Assembly: GCA_022818135.1 (NCBI GenBank)
Contig: JAFMSR010000006.1
Location: 38,735,538 to 38,799,537, forward strand
Source of the DNA: Saxidomus purpurata
Taxonomy: Eukaryota > Mollusca > Bivalvia > Venerida > Veneridae
Length of the DNA stretch: 64,000 bases
Direction: 5' to 3'
The notes under the pieces were generated by a model that saw only the letters and a program-made list of their open reading frames with translations, was not told where the DNA came from and did not search any database. The position numbers were made by a program, and so were the translations under genes. Every line of letters starts with the position of its first letter. Positions within the stretch are counted from its first letter, which is position 1. Of this stretch, positions 1 to 11,900 are shown in pieces.

Positions 1-2362
1 AACTATGATAGGTTTCTACTGGAAAATATTCCAGACAGTGCTTGAAATAGTTCATACGTAGCTTTTCAAAGAATTTTCTACAGTTTCCAGACTACTCCTT
101 TAAATATTCTAGGCCATGCTAAAATCTGTTGAAGAAATCGTCATGAATTCCAGCCTTTGTTTGACGATATTCTGGACTTTCAATGTTGGAATTAAGTACT
201 CTGGAATGTGGTCTCTAGTTTCGTGCTACTGTGTAAGTTTTCTTGTTAGATATGGAAATATTAGTTGACACTCAACACAAATTTTATCATGGAATTTCAT
301 AGATATTTTCATATTAACTGTGCACTTGAAATTTAAAAATAAAGTCTTACTTGAACAGAGAAATTACTCTTGTCCTAAAATAGAATGTTCATACACATAG
401 CACATAGTTACTCATAGCAGGTGTCAGCATTGGATGTTAAAATACATCTAGATATTTTAGATGATTGCACACAGCAATTTTATTGCACTAATGCATATTG
501 CATTATGAAAGTGGTGCAATCAGTGAGTCTGTCCTGCATGAAGTGATGAAATGTGTGGCATATCTCATGTTCCAGAAAGGACTTGGGGAATATGATGGGT
601 CCAGAAATGACAAACAAAAACACACCCTGTCACTGGACTCGTGTATAATCCAGGAGCAGATAGGACAACTTAAAAATGTTCAAGTCTCTTCATACATTTT
701 ATTAAATAGATAGATAGCTATATGTATTTAAAATTCAAAAAGATACCAAGGAAACCAAAACAAATGCAGAAAAATACCAAAGGTATTAAATTCCAACATA
801 ACCCAGAACATATTTAGGTATAGGCTTAAACCATGGAACTATTTGAATAAAATAAATTTCAGTCTGGCCAAAAATATTTAAGTGGTAGCATTGATACTTG
901 CCAAGACTTTCCAGGCAGGGCCAGATCTTACTCCATCAGAAACATATTCCATCATAGCGAGGATTATTGCAAGGACACACTGGAAATTGTGTAATGTGTT
1001 ATAACATACAGACAAACGATGATTATAATGAATCAGATCTTTTCAGGAAAATTGAAGGTGACATTAGTAGAATACACCAACTTTCTCATACTGTTTGTGT
1101 ATAGTCAGTCAGGGACTCTGCTCTTACCCAGTATACTACTATTAATGATAACAAATAAATCTGCACTGTTTAGTGACTGTTGCTCATACACTTTTTAGCT
1201 CACTGCATTTTTACTCAATTTTCATTACAAAAGGTAAAAAACTTTAATTGTCATGATTATCTTTTGAGCAAATTTGGAACTGTACATCATGAGAATAAAA
1301 GCAATATGATATGACACATTTAGTTCAGTTGGAAATATCCATCATTAATGGTAACTGTTTTGCGGGAACAAGGCTCTGCTCACTAATACATAGTATGGAT
1401 CAGAAGAAATAAATGTAAACCAGAGTACTATAGTATTCAATAATACATTCTCACTACAGAATGATTTTCATCACAGACTGGAAGCACAGGATTTGCTAGT
1501 GACTATTTAAAAGAGGCATAACCTTAAACTTGATGCATTTTGAGATAACTTAAAAGCTATAAATAATAATAGTAATAGAAATAATCTTCTAAAAACATAA
1601 AAGATACAATGTATAACAAAAAAGGCAGTAGTAACTGGTAAAAAAGTGAAATAAAACGTGTTGTAGTGCCATTAAAGTTAAAAAAGATTAAGATCAAAGG
1701 TTACCAGACTAAAATAAAATAAAAATTATTTCCTTAATCCTTCAACAGATTTTCATGAAACTTTCGTCAAATGCTAATCTCTTCATGATGAAAAAAGGTC
1801 AAGGTCACTCTTGGTGTCAAAGGTCATCTGACTATATCTCCTGAACCCCTCGAAGGATTTTCAGTTGGGGACTTTGTGTCCACTTGTCCATATAGTAAGC
1901 CTTACAAATCCTAATATAACTAAAAACTTCTGTGTTTAATGTTTTTTGTGTGTCTTATGTTATGTTCATAATAATTATACATACTGGAATAAAAACTGCT
2001 TTAACTAATACTGTGAACAGGTTTTTAAACACATTTGTTGGGGAATATATCAATTCAACTATAGCATTCTATGTGCACGCTTCTTGAGCTCAGAACTAGC
2101 AGAACAACTTTATCAGAAATGCAAATAATAACTATGGTGGCTGATTTGTGCCATTTCTTGTTAGTGTTTTGGTGCAGACAATTTTATTGGTGGCCAAAAC
2201 AATAAAACTGCCTAGTGAGAAGTTCCGTCTGCCATATTTGCTTGCTGTAGCACGGGTTGTTGTAGGTGCAGAGCAGGGTAAAATGTGTACACAACTGTAG
2301 TTGTATACATCAGACTTGTACATATAAGTCAATTAACTACGCACAGGGTTATTTGCTTGTTT
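1..2362 (+). repeat. segmental duplication copy 1, first part
   Basis: The sequence aligns by eye with 13341-15800 in the same orientation, starting with AGGTTTCTACTGGAAAATAT in both. The part from about 1900 also matches the inverted copy at 11090-11900. No gene is apparent. Short coding frames here are not conserved between copies. Confidence 0.85.
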
Positions 2363-3296
2363 ATCCCCCCGCCGAAGGCGAAGGGGATATTAGTAATGGT
2401 CTCCCCGTTGTCCGTCCGTCCGTCTGTCCAGCACGCACTATGGGCATACCTTGGGTGGTATATCATTCATTCCGCAGGTGTGGCCTAAGACAATAGAAAT
2501 CTATTGTCTTCATTCCATCTTTGTCCCTTAAGGGTCATTTTTGGTTACTTAGTGGTCACTCTATTGTTCGAGAACAATGGAAATACCACCTTATAACACC
2601 TTCGTATGGGCGTCCGTCCGTCTGTCCTTCCATGCGTCCGTCCCAATTTTGTCCGGAGCATAACTCCAAAAGTACTTGAGCAATTTTCTTCAAACTTCAT
2701 ACACTGACAGAGCACATTGGGAGGAAGTGCAGTGTGTAAGAACAATAACTCTACCTTGCCTACTTTAAGAGTTATTCCCCTTTATCAGATTTACTTGAAA
2801 AACTTTGTCCGAAGCATAACTCCAAAAGTACTTGAGGGATTTTCTTCAAACTTAATACACTGACAAAGCACATTGGTAGGAAGTGCAGTGTGCAAGAACA
2901 ATAACTCTACCTTGCCTACTTTTAGAGTTATTCCCCTTTATCAGATTTACTTGTCCGAAGCATAACTCCAGAAGTACTTGAGGGATTTTCTTCAAACTTA
3001 ATACACTGACATAGCACATTGGTAGGAAGTGCAGTGTGCAAAAACAATAACTCTACCTTGCCTACTTTTAGTCAAATAGAAAAATATCATACCTATACTG
3101 ATAATGAACATTAATATAATTTTGCAAACCTTCTCTTCATTGCCTTATTCTTTTTCCACTTACTTGAAAACTGTACTCAGCATGACCATAACTATACGGC
3201 TTTTTAAGGATTTCCTTTCACCAAGTAAAATGTACGAAAGTACAACCTTCTGGTAACTTCTTCCCAGCGGGTGGATTAACCATGTGTAACATGGCT
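2363..3296 (+). mobile_element. CCCCGCCGAAGG dispersed element inserted in copy 1
   Basis: The element begins ATCCCCCCGCCGAAGGCG and contains GTCCGTCCGTCC stretches. It ends near GGGTGGATTAACCATGTG. It is flanked by a 7-bp direct repeat CTTGTTT (2356-2362 and 3297-3303). Both other copies of the surrounding duplication lack it, which fixes the boundaries. It carries no coding region. I associate this start with a repeat common in bivalves; the mechanism of spread is unknown. Confidence 0.75.
2651..3075 (+). repeat. tandem repeat, about 150-bp unit, three copies
   Basis: Units start GTCCGRAGCATAACTCC at 2651, 2807 and 2953, giving periods of 156 and 146. Each holds CTTCAAACTTMATACACTG and AATAACTCTACCTTGCC. 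They lie inside the CCCCGCC element. Confidence 0.85.
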
Positions 3297-3774
3297 CTTG
3301 TTTCCTTTACATTATTTTTTTTTTATCAGGGAAATATACAGTTTCAGTTGCATTTATCAACCACTGTCTTTGCAAACTGTACAAGCTCTACAACTGTTCT
3401 ATTAATACATAGAATAGTTACAGTGTTTTATCTTTGCTATTTAGAGTTCAAAAGTGCAAAACAGACTTAATGGAACTCACCAACCTACCAAAACTGTCAC
3501 CAATGCCAAAGTTTTGGCAGTAATACATCAGAATAAATTGGTGCTTTTTTATAGCATGGGAAGGAAGATATATACGCTTTGGGACCCTGTTTAAGCGCCT
3601 TATTGCTTTGGTGAGGTGAAGAGGCGAAACATGTTTCTACAACCAGGACTTCACCCTCATCCTATACCATGTAGGAACAAGAAACTGGACTATTGTAAGC
3701 AATACATTAGTCTCCTATTGGTTTAAAGCCTTCAGGAAAATATTTGTTTACAGAATATGAACAAAGTCTTTAAT
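3297..3774 (+). repeat. segmental duplication copy 1, middle part
   Basis: This matches about 15980-16370 directly and about 11090-11460 in inverse orientation, for example the run around GCAAACTGTACAAGC. No gene is seen. Confidence 0.8.
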
Positions 3775-4424
3775 TTTAGCTCGACTATTCGAAAAATAAG
3801 GAGAGCTAGATGATCCGAGGGGTGAATACGAAAAAGTTCTAAGTCACCTTTTTTCAGAAAATAACTTTTTTACATATATCAACCCAGTAGGACCATACAC
3901 AGGTCCTGTAAAAATATCTAAGTTATGTTATGATAATTAACAAAATAAGTCAAATTTTCCTAAAAAGTACCAAGTAACTTGACCAACTTTTTCAATCGAA
4001 AAAGTGCTAAGTGACTTGAGTGGCCTTACCATTTTTTCGCAATAAACTTTTTTGCATGTCAAGACATTTGAAAATATTCCAAGTGACAAAAACTTTTTCT
4101 TTATTCTTGAAAGATATCTGTTGTAAGATAAACAATATTGTAATTATATTTGTTTGATTAATTTTGCAGTTATTTTCAAGTTCTGCACAGATTTAGCACT
4201 TAGTACTTTTTTCGCAGTGAAAATTTATAGCAAAACCAATTTACTATTATTGCGAAAAACATCTAAATGCTTATTATGCACTCTTCACCATGTTGTGCTG
4301 TCATAAACAGGTTTCTGTGTCATCCAAATTTTAAGTCAATGTATCAATGTGATATCATGATTTTAACTGTTTTTAATGCATTTTAAGCTAATTATAAATC
4401 TACAACCACTTTCAACTTATAGAA

Positions 4425-4559
4425 ATGGATACTAAAAATTCCCTCCAAATGGAAAAACAACTAAATTCCCTATCTGAGGGCCCGGCCCCATCCCCAAACA
4501 AGAAAAGTGCCCTTGTATCGTGTCATGATTGGAGTAAGGCTGTCATGTTTACCCCTTGA
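4425..4559 (+). other. short open frame, possible exon remnant
   Basis: A 44-codon frame starts MDTKNSLQMEKQLNSL and is richer in GC than its surroundings. A possible A|GTAAGG donor lies at about 4531. It lies inside the 4.4-kb element and could be a relic of its protein or chance. I do not recognise it. Confidence 0.2.
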
Positions 4560-4716
4560 ATAGCTGTGGCAAACTAATTTTAACCACTGCACACTATTTC
4601 AAGACAAAATGAAAGAAGATGATAATAAAATCCTTCAGATTGCATTTCTGTTACAAGAACTAGAACATTGCAGTTATAAAAACAAGAACCCTATAAAAGT
4701 GCACTTCTATACTAGA

Positions 4717-5803
4717 TAGAGCTGGGACAGGAAGAACTTTTGTACCCGGGTACCCTCTTTATCGCAGGTACCAGAGTATCCGTTGTCATAACTTCCCCTT
4801 CAATTAAGATTAGGAAAGTTGTCTTTCTTCTGGCAAGAACGTTTCTCAGTATTCAAGTCTTTTAAGCACTGCTGGACAAACTAAAGCAAAGCAGCAATCA
4901 AATCTTGATCTCTCAGTTGCATTGACTTGCTTGGATAATAGCACCCTGATTGAAAAGAATAATGGATTCATTCACATTATGCTGTTATAATCATGGGTGC
5001 AATTATTTGCCCTCTGGTTATGCAGTTTGTGTCTCTTATTGAGGGTCCACATTTGTCGCATGCACAAGATGAAAAGAAATCCAAAATTTGTTTCATTTAA
5101 ATTTCCACCTAGATCGACGATGAAATTGTGAGAAAATCTTGGACGCTAAAGACAATGTTCGATATGGATAAATGTAAAGTAATTTTGTGTTACACTTGAG
5201 TCCATATTCCAGATACAAAATTATTTTGTCACCTTGGGGATTTGCAAATTTAAAAATACCAGAGAACATGGCATAGTTTATTTTCTTGAATATCTGCTCT
5301 TTAAATAAAGGAAAAAACTCACAATTATCGCCGATTTTCTGTGAGTACTTTTAAAAACAACATTGTTAGGCAAATAATTCAAAGATAGTTATTTTGATAA
5401 AAGTTTGAGTCCAAAAATATTTGAGGTTGATCAATTTCCTGCAAAAGTTTCTTGCAAATACACCTGCAGAAAACACAAAGAACTTGAATGTCAGTGGATG
5501 TTTTTTTATACAAGGCCACAAGTGAAATTGAAAATATACCAAAATTGCGCTTTTCACGTGTTTGCATCCTGAAGTAAGCACATGCTTGAATCTTTTATGT
5601 GTCTGCATTTTTTGTGCAGAAAGGGACCAAACACAGAGCTTCATTATTTACTGTCGAGGCAGACTTTTTCTCTATTTAAAAAGATCAAAACAATTGTAAT
5701 ATGTAGCTATATATTGAACGGGTACCAGTTAATGACAAAGTACCCAGGTAGTACTGTGGTAGCTAATACCCGACCCGATACTAGGGTACTAGACCCAACT
5801 CTA
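4717..5803. mobile_element. nested 1.1-kb element with TAGAGYTGGG termini
   Basis: TAGAGCTGGG at the left is an inverted match of CCCAACTCTA at the right, with one mismatch. Further inside, GGTACC-type motifs occur near both ends. Flanks ATACTAGA and ATACTTTA match at 6 of 8 positions, which would suit an old 8-bp target duplication as made by hAT transposons. No coding region is seen. Confidence 0.5.
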
Positions 5804-6144
5804 ATACTTTATCAATCTGAAAAAATATGCAGTTTGAACCTAAAATGATGCAAAATAACCAATTAAAAATTCTGTGAGTGTCTTGTTCACACAGAACGTT
5901 TTACCGCTACCTAAAAAGGTGTGCTTTTAATAATCGAAACAGCCCTCGATGAGACTGTATCATTACACCCGTACCTTTCAGCATACATGTGACTGATATT
6001 ATGTATCAACTTTGGTCCATTGCAGAGATTTACAGAGAATAGTTCAGGGATAGAACAAGCTTCCAGATTTAGAATTGTGTCATGTTTTTTAATGTTACTG
6101 GATACTAAGCACAATATACAGTACCTTTTGTTAAATGTACATTC

Positions 6145-6545
6145 TAACTTGACTCACGATTTTGTCTCTTCATACAAAGAGTAGAAAAACTTATGTTATA
6201 TTAAACCATAAACAACGCGGGATCTGATATGCAGTAAACATGACATCATATTGTGCCGCAAGCGTTAAATGATATTGTGCCGCAAGGCGTTAAATGAGTG
6301 TTGGCGAGAAAATAACGCTTTGCTTTATTCACTTTTTGTAATATCTGGTCATGTTAGAATCGAAATATAACATCCTTTTTCAGCGTTGTTATCGTCAATA
6401 AACAATTATTTGTCATTCTGATGCGCAGTTATAAACCACCAGGCCTCAGGCCTTCATGGCAATTACTGCGTATCAGTACTCCAAATCATTGTTTATTAAA
6501 TGATGAGCACTGCTGGAACGGATGTTGTTTTATAAATGAACAATA
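6145..6545 (+). repeat. dispersed repeat also at 47217-47545
   Basis: Shared landmarks in order: GACTCACGATTTTGT, ACAAAGAGTAGAAAAA, AAACAWCGCGGGA, GTTATAAACCAC and TCATTGTTTATTA. No coding region or terminal structure was identified. Confidence 0.7.
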
Positions 6546-8274
6546 AAAATAATCTCTAAACATCATTAAGTACTGTACTGTACAAGTTCAATCAGTAGAC
6601 TTGTATCAAAAGAGAATACATCCTTTAAGTATGACTATAGGAAAAGGGAACAAACTTGAAGACAGTAAGTGATTTCATTTGGTGCGTCATGGGAATGAAC
6701 CTGAAATTCCAGGGTATTTCTAGTTAACCTATAAAACTAAGTTACAACCAATTAGCATATAATTAAAATCCTCTTACACCAATCTTTATTTAACAACAAC
6801 AGATTAGCTTTTTGTAATTACCTGTACTTGGTCAGCACAATTTTTGAGTGGATTGGTGGCAATAAGTTATTATTACTTGCTTAAACAGTCAAAATGTTTT
6901 CCTTTGCCATGATTAATCAATGCATTTTTGATTTTAAAACTTATGTAAGCCTTTTGTGCTGCTATGTTGAGGGCTGAGGCAGTAAAGTGATTGGGAAATC
7001 TTGTAACTGTGGTAGAACTTGAATAGGTTGTTAGTTTAAGTTCTAGTGTTCACTTTTTCTGCTTTTTCTGAATGGTTTACAAAAAGAACAAGACATTCTT
7101 TCACGGTAACAAACGCTATGTTTTCTTGGCTGGATTACCCTTCTAAAAATATTAACTAATTTTCTACAGTATGATGGAAGCCAAACATGTTTTTCAAAAA
7201 CAATTTTCATTTTCTTATTATGTTGAGAGTCAATCTCAAATGAGGAAAATTTAAATGGGTTGATCCCATCAAAATTAAAGTTGAGCATGAAATTTGATGA
7301 GGGTGTTAGCTTTCGTTAAGTCTTACAGCTTGGCAACAAAATAAAATGTTGCGTTGGCAAGGAGTTTGTATTGTAACGTAAATATTCTTTTTGAAAGTCG
7401 ATTTTTAAATTATATAGGATAAGGGGCTTCATAATTTTGATATTAATAGCTTTAAATGCTTATAATTGCAAAATGTAGAAAATACAAAATGTACCGGTAC
7501 ATATCTTTCAGCTGAATATTTCCACTTTACAAAAAGTTTGCAGGATTGTTATGTTTTGTCTTTTTCAGTCTTTTTTGAGTTCTTAGGGACTACAAAGTTG
7601 TTTAATTCCTAATGGCACATATGCTTTGTATCAGCATCCATGTTCCTACACAATGTCATGCGGCTTCATAATAGTATTTTCCGTCATTTTAAGCTGTAAA
7701 TCCAAAAAATTAGCTGGTTATGATTTTAAATACATTTTAAAGTATCTAGCAGAAGTCTGCAAAGGTTTTGTTATCACAAAATCTGAAAGTTTGCAATTTA
7801 TATGTCACTTAGTACTTTTTCGTAGTCAGCAATTCACCTACTTTACAAAAAAAAATAATGTGAAAAAGTTCTATGTAACTTGTTTTATGTCCTATATGTT
7901 TTTATTAAAAAATGAAAATGGACAAATGTGAGTAATGAATCATCTCATTGCTGAAAGATTTTTAAAAATGATAAAAATCAATTAGATGTTTTTACTCATT
8001 TTTGTCGAAAATAAATCATTTATGAGTGCAAAAAGTTCTAATGCGAATTTTCAAATACTCTTTTATTCATAAAATAACTTTTAATTTTGCAAATCACTGC
8101 TTATTTCAAAGACTATTCTCAGTAAAACTTTTTAAACATGACGTAAGTATTTGCGCAATAGAAAAATAAAACGTTTTTTGCCTCTCCTGTAAATTTTGTG
8201 AAATGCCTTAGAACTTTTCATCACCCGAAATCCTAGTCACCCGAGCGGCCGGCGTAACCACTTATGTTAAAGTT

Positions 8275-8925
8275 TGCGTACCACCTCAAATATTTTTAAA
8301 GTCCATTGACATATGGCTTTGAAACTTTGCACGCTTGTTCACCATCATGCCCCCAACCTGTACACAGGAGGAGGTAACTCTATCAAGCATTTTGATAAAA
8401 TTATGCCCCTTTTTCAACTTAGAATTTACGTTAAAGTTTGCGTACCACCTCAAATATTATCAAAGTCCATTGACATCTGGCTTTGAAACTTCGCATGCTT
8501 GTTCACCATCATGCCCCCAACCTGTACACAGGAGGAGGTCACTCTATCAAGCATTTTGACAGAATTATGCCCCTTTTTCGACTTAGAATTTACGTTAAAG
8601 TTTGCGTACCACCTCAGATATTTTCAAAGTCCATTGACATCTGGCTTTGAAACTTCGCATGCTTGTTCACCATCATGCCCCAAACCTGTACACAGGAGGA
8701 GGTCACTGTATCAAGCGTTTTGACAGAATTATGCCCCTTTTTCGACCTAGAATTTACGTTAAAGTTTGCGTACCACCTCAAATATTTTCCAATTCAATTA
8801 TCATCTGGCTTTGAAACTTTGCACACTTGTTCACCATCATGCCCCCAACCTGTACACAGGAGGAGGTAACTCTATCAAGCATTTTGACAAAATTATGCCC
8901 CTTTTTCTACTTAGAATTTACTATT
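8275..8925 (+). repeat. tandem repeat, 164-bp unit, four copies
   Basis: GTACCACCTCARATATT recurs at about 8280, 8445, 8609 and 8772. Each unit has CTTTGAAACTT, TTGTTCACCATCATGCCC and TACACAGGAGGAGG. It belongs to the body of the GCTCGAC element. Overlapping 74-residue frames repeat with it and are not genes. Confidence 0.9.
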
Positions 8926-9077
8926 GACCATTCAACAAGCCTTTTTTATTTACACTCTTTTCTATTTACAAGTTCCTGTTATTAACTACACTTTAACAAT
9001 ATCCTCCAGGATGGATATTATTTTATATTGTCAATCACTGAGAATAGTCGAGCGCGCTGTCTACTGACAGCTCTTGT

Positions 9078-9434
9078 TTATAAAGATTTTTGTTATATAA
9101 AGGGAGAATATTTCTTTCAAAATTTTGGCAATGAACAGTTATGGTTCTTTGTTGTGACAAATCCAAACAACGTCCTCTGTCATTTTACGCAGTTTGAATA
9201 ATTTCCTTCAGTTATCCTAAGATGGCATAATGCTCAACCAGATCCTGCAATAGTTTCTGCCACCATACTCTTTATTTCTGAATATTGTACTAACTTTGTA
9301 AGACTTGGCATAGTTTTGTTCCTTTCTTGGTATATTGACATTGGGAGAAAACTATCTGATATCAAAATATCATTGTTAGCTATGAATGGCACTGAAACAA
9401 GTTTTCCCATACACTTAACATCTTCATATCATAT
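9078..9434 (+). repeat. segmental duplication copy 1, last unique part
   Basis: This matches 16385-16724, for example CAGTTATGGTTCTTTG and TAAGATGGCATAATGCTC. It shows that copy 1 resumes after the 5.3-kb insertion. Confidence 0.8.
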
Positions 9435-10644
9435 TTTTAGCTCACCTGGCACAAACTGCCAGGTAGAGCTATCAGGATCGCTCACTTTCCGGTTTCTGTC
9501 ATACGTTGTATGTCTGTTCACTTTTCCCTTAAAACACATCTCGTCTGAAACCCTTAGGCCCATGCTGATGAAACTTGGCAGGGATGTTCCATGCGTAATG
9601 CTCTATCAAAATTGTTCATATAATTTCATTCAAAGCAGAGCTCTTGTTGCCATAGCAACAGAAAGGAAAAACTTTAAAAAATCTTCTTCTCCAAAACCGC
9701 AAGGTCTAGAACTTAGATATTTGGCAGATATAGGTGTGTAACATTGTCTAGAGGACCTCAATGAAGACTGTTCAATCATGCCACTTGGGTAAAAATTGAC
9801 CACACCCAGGGGTCACAGGTTTTCATATATCACCTTCTGAAAAATCGCAAAGTCTAGATCTTTGATATTCAGTATGTAGCATTGTCTTGTGGTCTTCTTC
9901 CAAGTTGTCAAATCTTGCCGCTGGGGTTTATACTGGCCAAGCCTAGATGGTCACTTGTTTTACATAGACTTAAACAGTTAAACCTTAAAACATTCTCTAC
10001 TCCAGAACCACAAGGCCTAGAGCTTAGATATTTGGTATGTAGCATTGTCAAGTGGACCTCTGCCAAGTTTTTTGACTGGGGTCAAAATTCACCATACACT
10101 GTGAGTCCCTTGTCTGTATAAAAAAGGTTTTTATAGCAACTACTGACTTTCTAAGCAACCATTGAATTCTGTAGCAACCACCAACTTGGACTTGTGACCA
10201 ACATGTTCATTATCCTTCGTCAATGTTTTGGCGTTGTCTATTCATCCGTCCTGCAACATGTAGATGATACCTATGTTTTTTGGGTCAGTTGGTCAAAGGT
10301 TAAGATCACAGTGACCTGAACTTTTAATTTATTTCTGCTCAATATCTTGAGATAGTCTTCAAACTTCATAGGTTGTTTGGTCTTACTGAGTAGATGATCC
10401 CTACAGTTTTTGGGGTCAGGGGGCCAAAGGTCTTGGTCACAGTTACTTCCATTAGATTTTACTTGATAACACTCTACAGGTCACAATTTTCATTTGACTT
10501 TCATGAAACTTGCTCAGAAGGTTGCATGTAACCTGTAGATGATCTCTATTCTTTTTTGGGCCAGTGGGTCACAGTGACAAAAACTTACTCATAACAGTCC
10601 AGTCAGTCCAGTAGAGCCATACTGGTCCTTTTGGGCCACTTGTT
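9435..10644 (+). mobile_element. 'GCTCACC' dispersed element, long copy
   Basis: It starts TTTTTAGCTCACCTGGCAC and ends GGGCCACTTGTT. The body has degenerate units around CTAGARCTTAGATATTTGGC and ends with 'GGTCACAGTGACC'-type units. It is shared with 16725-17411 at the same point of the duplication, so it was probably present before duplication. The 141-residue frame at 9316-9741 runs across unrelated repeats and is not a gene. Confidence 0.7.
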
Positions 10645-11089
10645 GCAATATCTCATTCAATTTTGATCTCTTTTAAGGACCTATCAGAAAGTAGACAGAA
10701 CAGGAGCTACTTGTTCAATAGTAGTGAAGAAGTATCATAGCAGCCTTTGATGAAATGACACTGGAGCTACCAGAAAAGCATCACCAGAACTATCAGAAAA
10801 GTATCATCTGAACTAGCAGAGGTGTCCTGCGACTTTATTCAATAAAACTGTATGTACCGTGAAGTTGTCAAAATTTGCATGATAGATCTCAACAATATAT
10901 ATATGGACACTCCAGTGAAGTGAAAGAAGAGAGAAAAAACCAACATTATGGAGTTGTTTTCTTATAACTGATGATACAGATTAAGACGATCTTTAAGGGC
11001 TGTGGTGTCACATATTTCAAGATCTGTATTCGTCTAGGTATAGGGTAGATCATACCTGTTTTCCTACCTCTTATAGGAGGAGGGCGAAG
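10645..11089. other. spacer, nothing recognised
   Basis: AT-rich spacer between the GCTCACC element and the inverted copy. No exon, RNA gene or clear repeat was seen apart from short AGAACTATCAGAAAAG-like repetition near 10740-10810. Confidence 0.5.
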
Positions 11090-11900
11090 CACCGAATGAT
11101 ATTACTTGTTTCCCCTCACCACCTCGCCAAAGCGATAAGGCCCCAAAAGAGGGTCCAAAAGAGAAAATTTGTACCAGCCCAAAAGAAAAAGCACTATTTT
11201 GTTGCGTAGTATTTCTTCTAAAACTTTGATGTTGGTGGCAGTTTTGGTAGGTTGGTGAGTTCCATTAACTGGTTTTGCACTTTTGAACTCGACTAGCGTA
11301 GATCAACCACCGTAACAATTCTATATATTTATAGAACAGTTGTAGTGCTTGTGCAGTTTGCAACAAGGGTAATGGTTGGTAAATGCACTTGAGATGTTTT
11401 TTTCTCTGATAACTGAAATAACATAAAAAGAAACAAGCAAGCAGCCCCTGTCTGTAGTTAATCAACCTCTATACATGTTTGATGTATACAGCTCTAGCTG
11501 TGTACACATTTTACCCTGCCCTGCACCCACAACAACCCATGCTACAGTAAGCAAATCTGGCAGAAGGAACTTCTCACTAGGCACTTTCATTGCTTTTGCT
11601 GCCAATCAAATTGTCTGCACCAAAACACTAACAAGAAATGGCACAAATCAGCCACCATAGTTATTATTTGCATTTCTGATAAAGTTGTATTGCAAGTTCT
11701 TAGCTCAAGAAGCATGCACATAGAATGAATCGTTGAATTGATATCCCCCAATGAATGCATTTAAAAACCTGTTAACAGTATTAGATTAAGCAGTTTTTAT
11801 TCCAATATGTATAATTATGAACATAATGTTTAAGACACAAAAAACATTAAACAGTGATAAACACAGAAGTTATATTAGGATTTTAAAGGCTTATATAAAT
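11090..11900 (-). repeat. inverted partial copy of the segmental duplication
   Basis: Its reverse complement matches about 1900-3640 of copy 1 minus the 2363-3296 insertion, and 15450-16300 of copy 2 minus the SINE. It lacks both insertions and so preserves the empty site, around 11420-11470. Confidence 0.8.

Larger units (their letters stand above)
3817..8229. mobile_element. nested 4.4-kb element with inverted termini
   Basis: The left end (GAGGGGTGAATACGAAAAAG, continuing TTCTAAGTCAC) is an imperfect inverted match of the right end (CCTTAGAACTTTTCATCACC, then CGAA). ATCC flanks both sides (3813-3816 and 8230-8233), a possible 4-bp target duplication. AAGTKCTAAGT-like motifs recur inside both arms. 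It interrupts the GCTCGAC element between its first 42 bases and the GGCCGGCGTAACC that should follow. No transposase frame was found, so it is probably non-autonomous or decayed. Confidence 0.6.
3775..9077 (+). mobile_element. composite 'GCTCGAC' element split by a 4.4-kb insert
   Basis: The start (TTTTAGCTCGACTATTCG) and end (GTCGAGCGCGCTGTC...ACAGCTCTTGTT) match those of the elements at 55686-56671 and 58641-60660. The corresponding point in duplication copy 2 (about 16375-16390) lacks it, so it inserted after the duplication. Its own body is only 3775-3816 plus 8230-9077; the rest is a nested element. It is non-coding. Confidence 0.75.

Noticed and set aside
8335..8869. Three nearly identical 68-74-residue frames
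   Set aside because: They are successive units of a 164-bp tandem repeat within a dispersed non-coding element.
9316..9741. 141-residue + strand frame
   Set aside because: It crosses the boundary between the duplication unit and a dispersed GCTCACC element, and copy 2 does not keep the frame.
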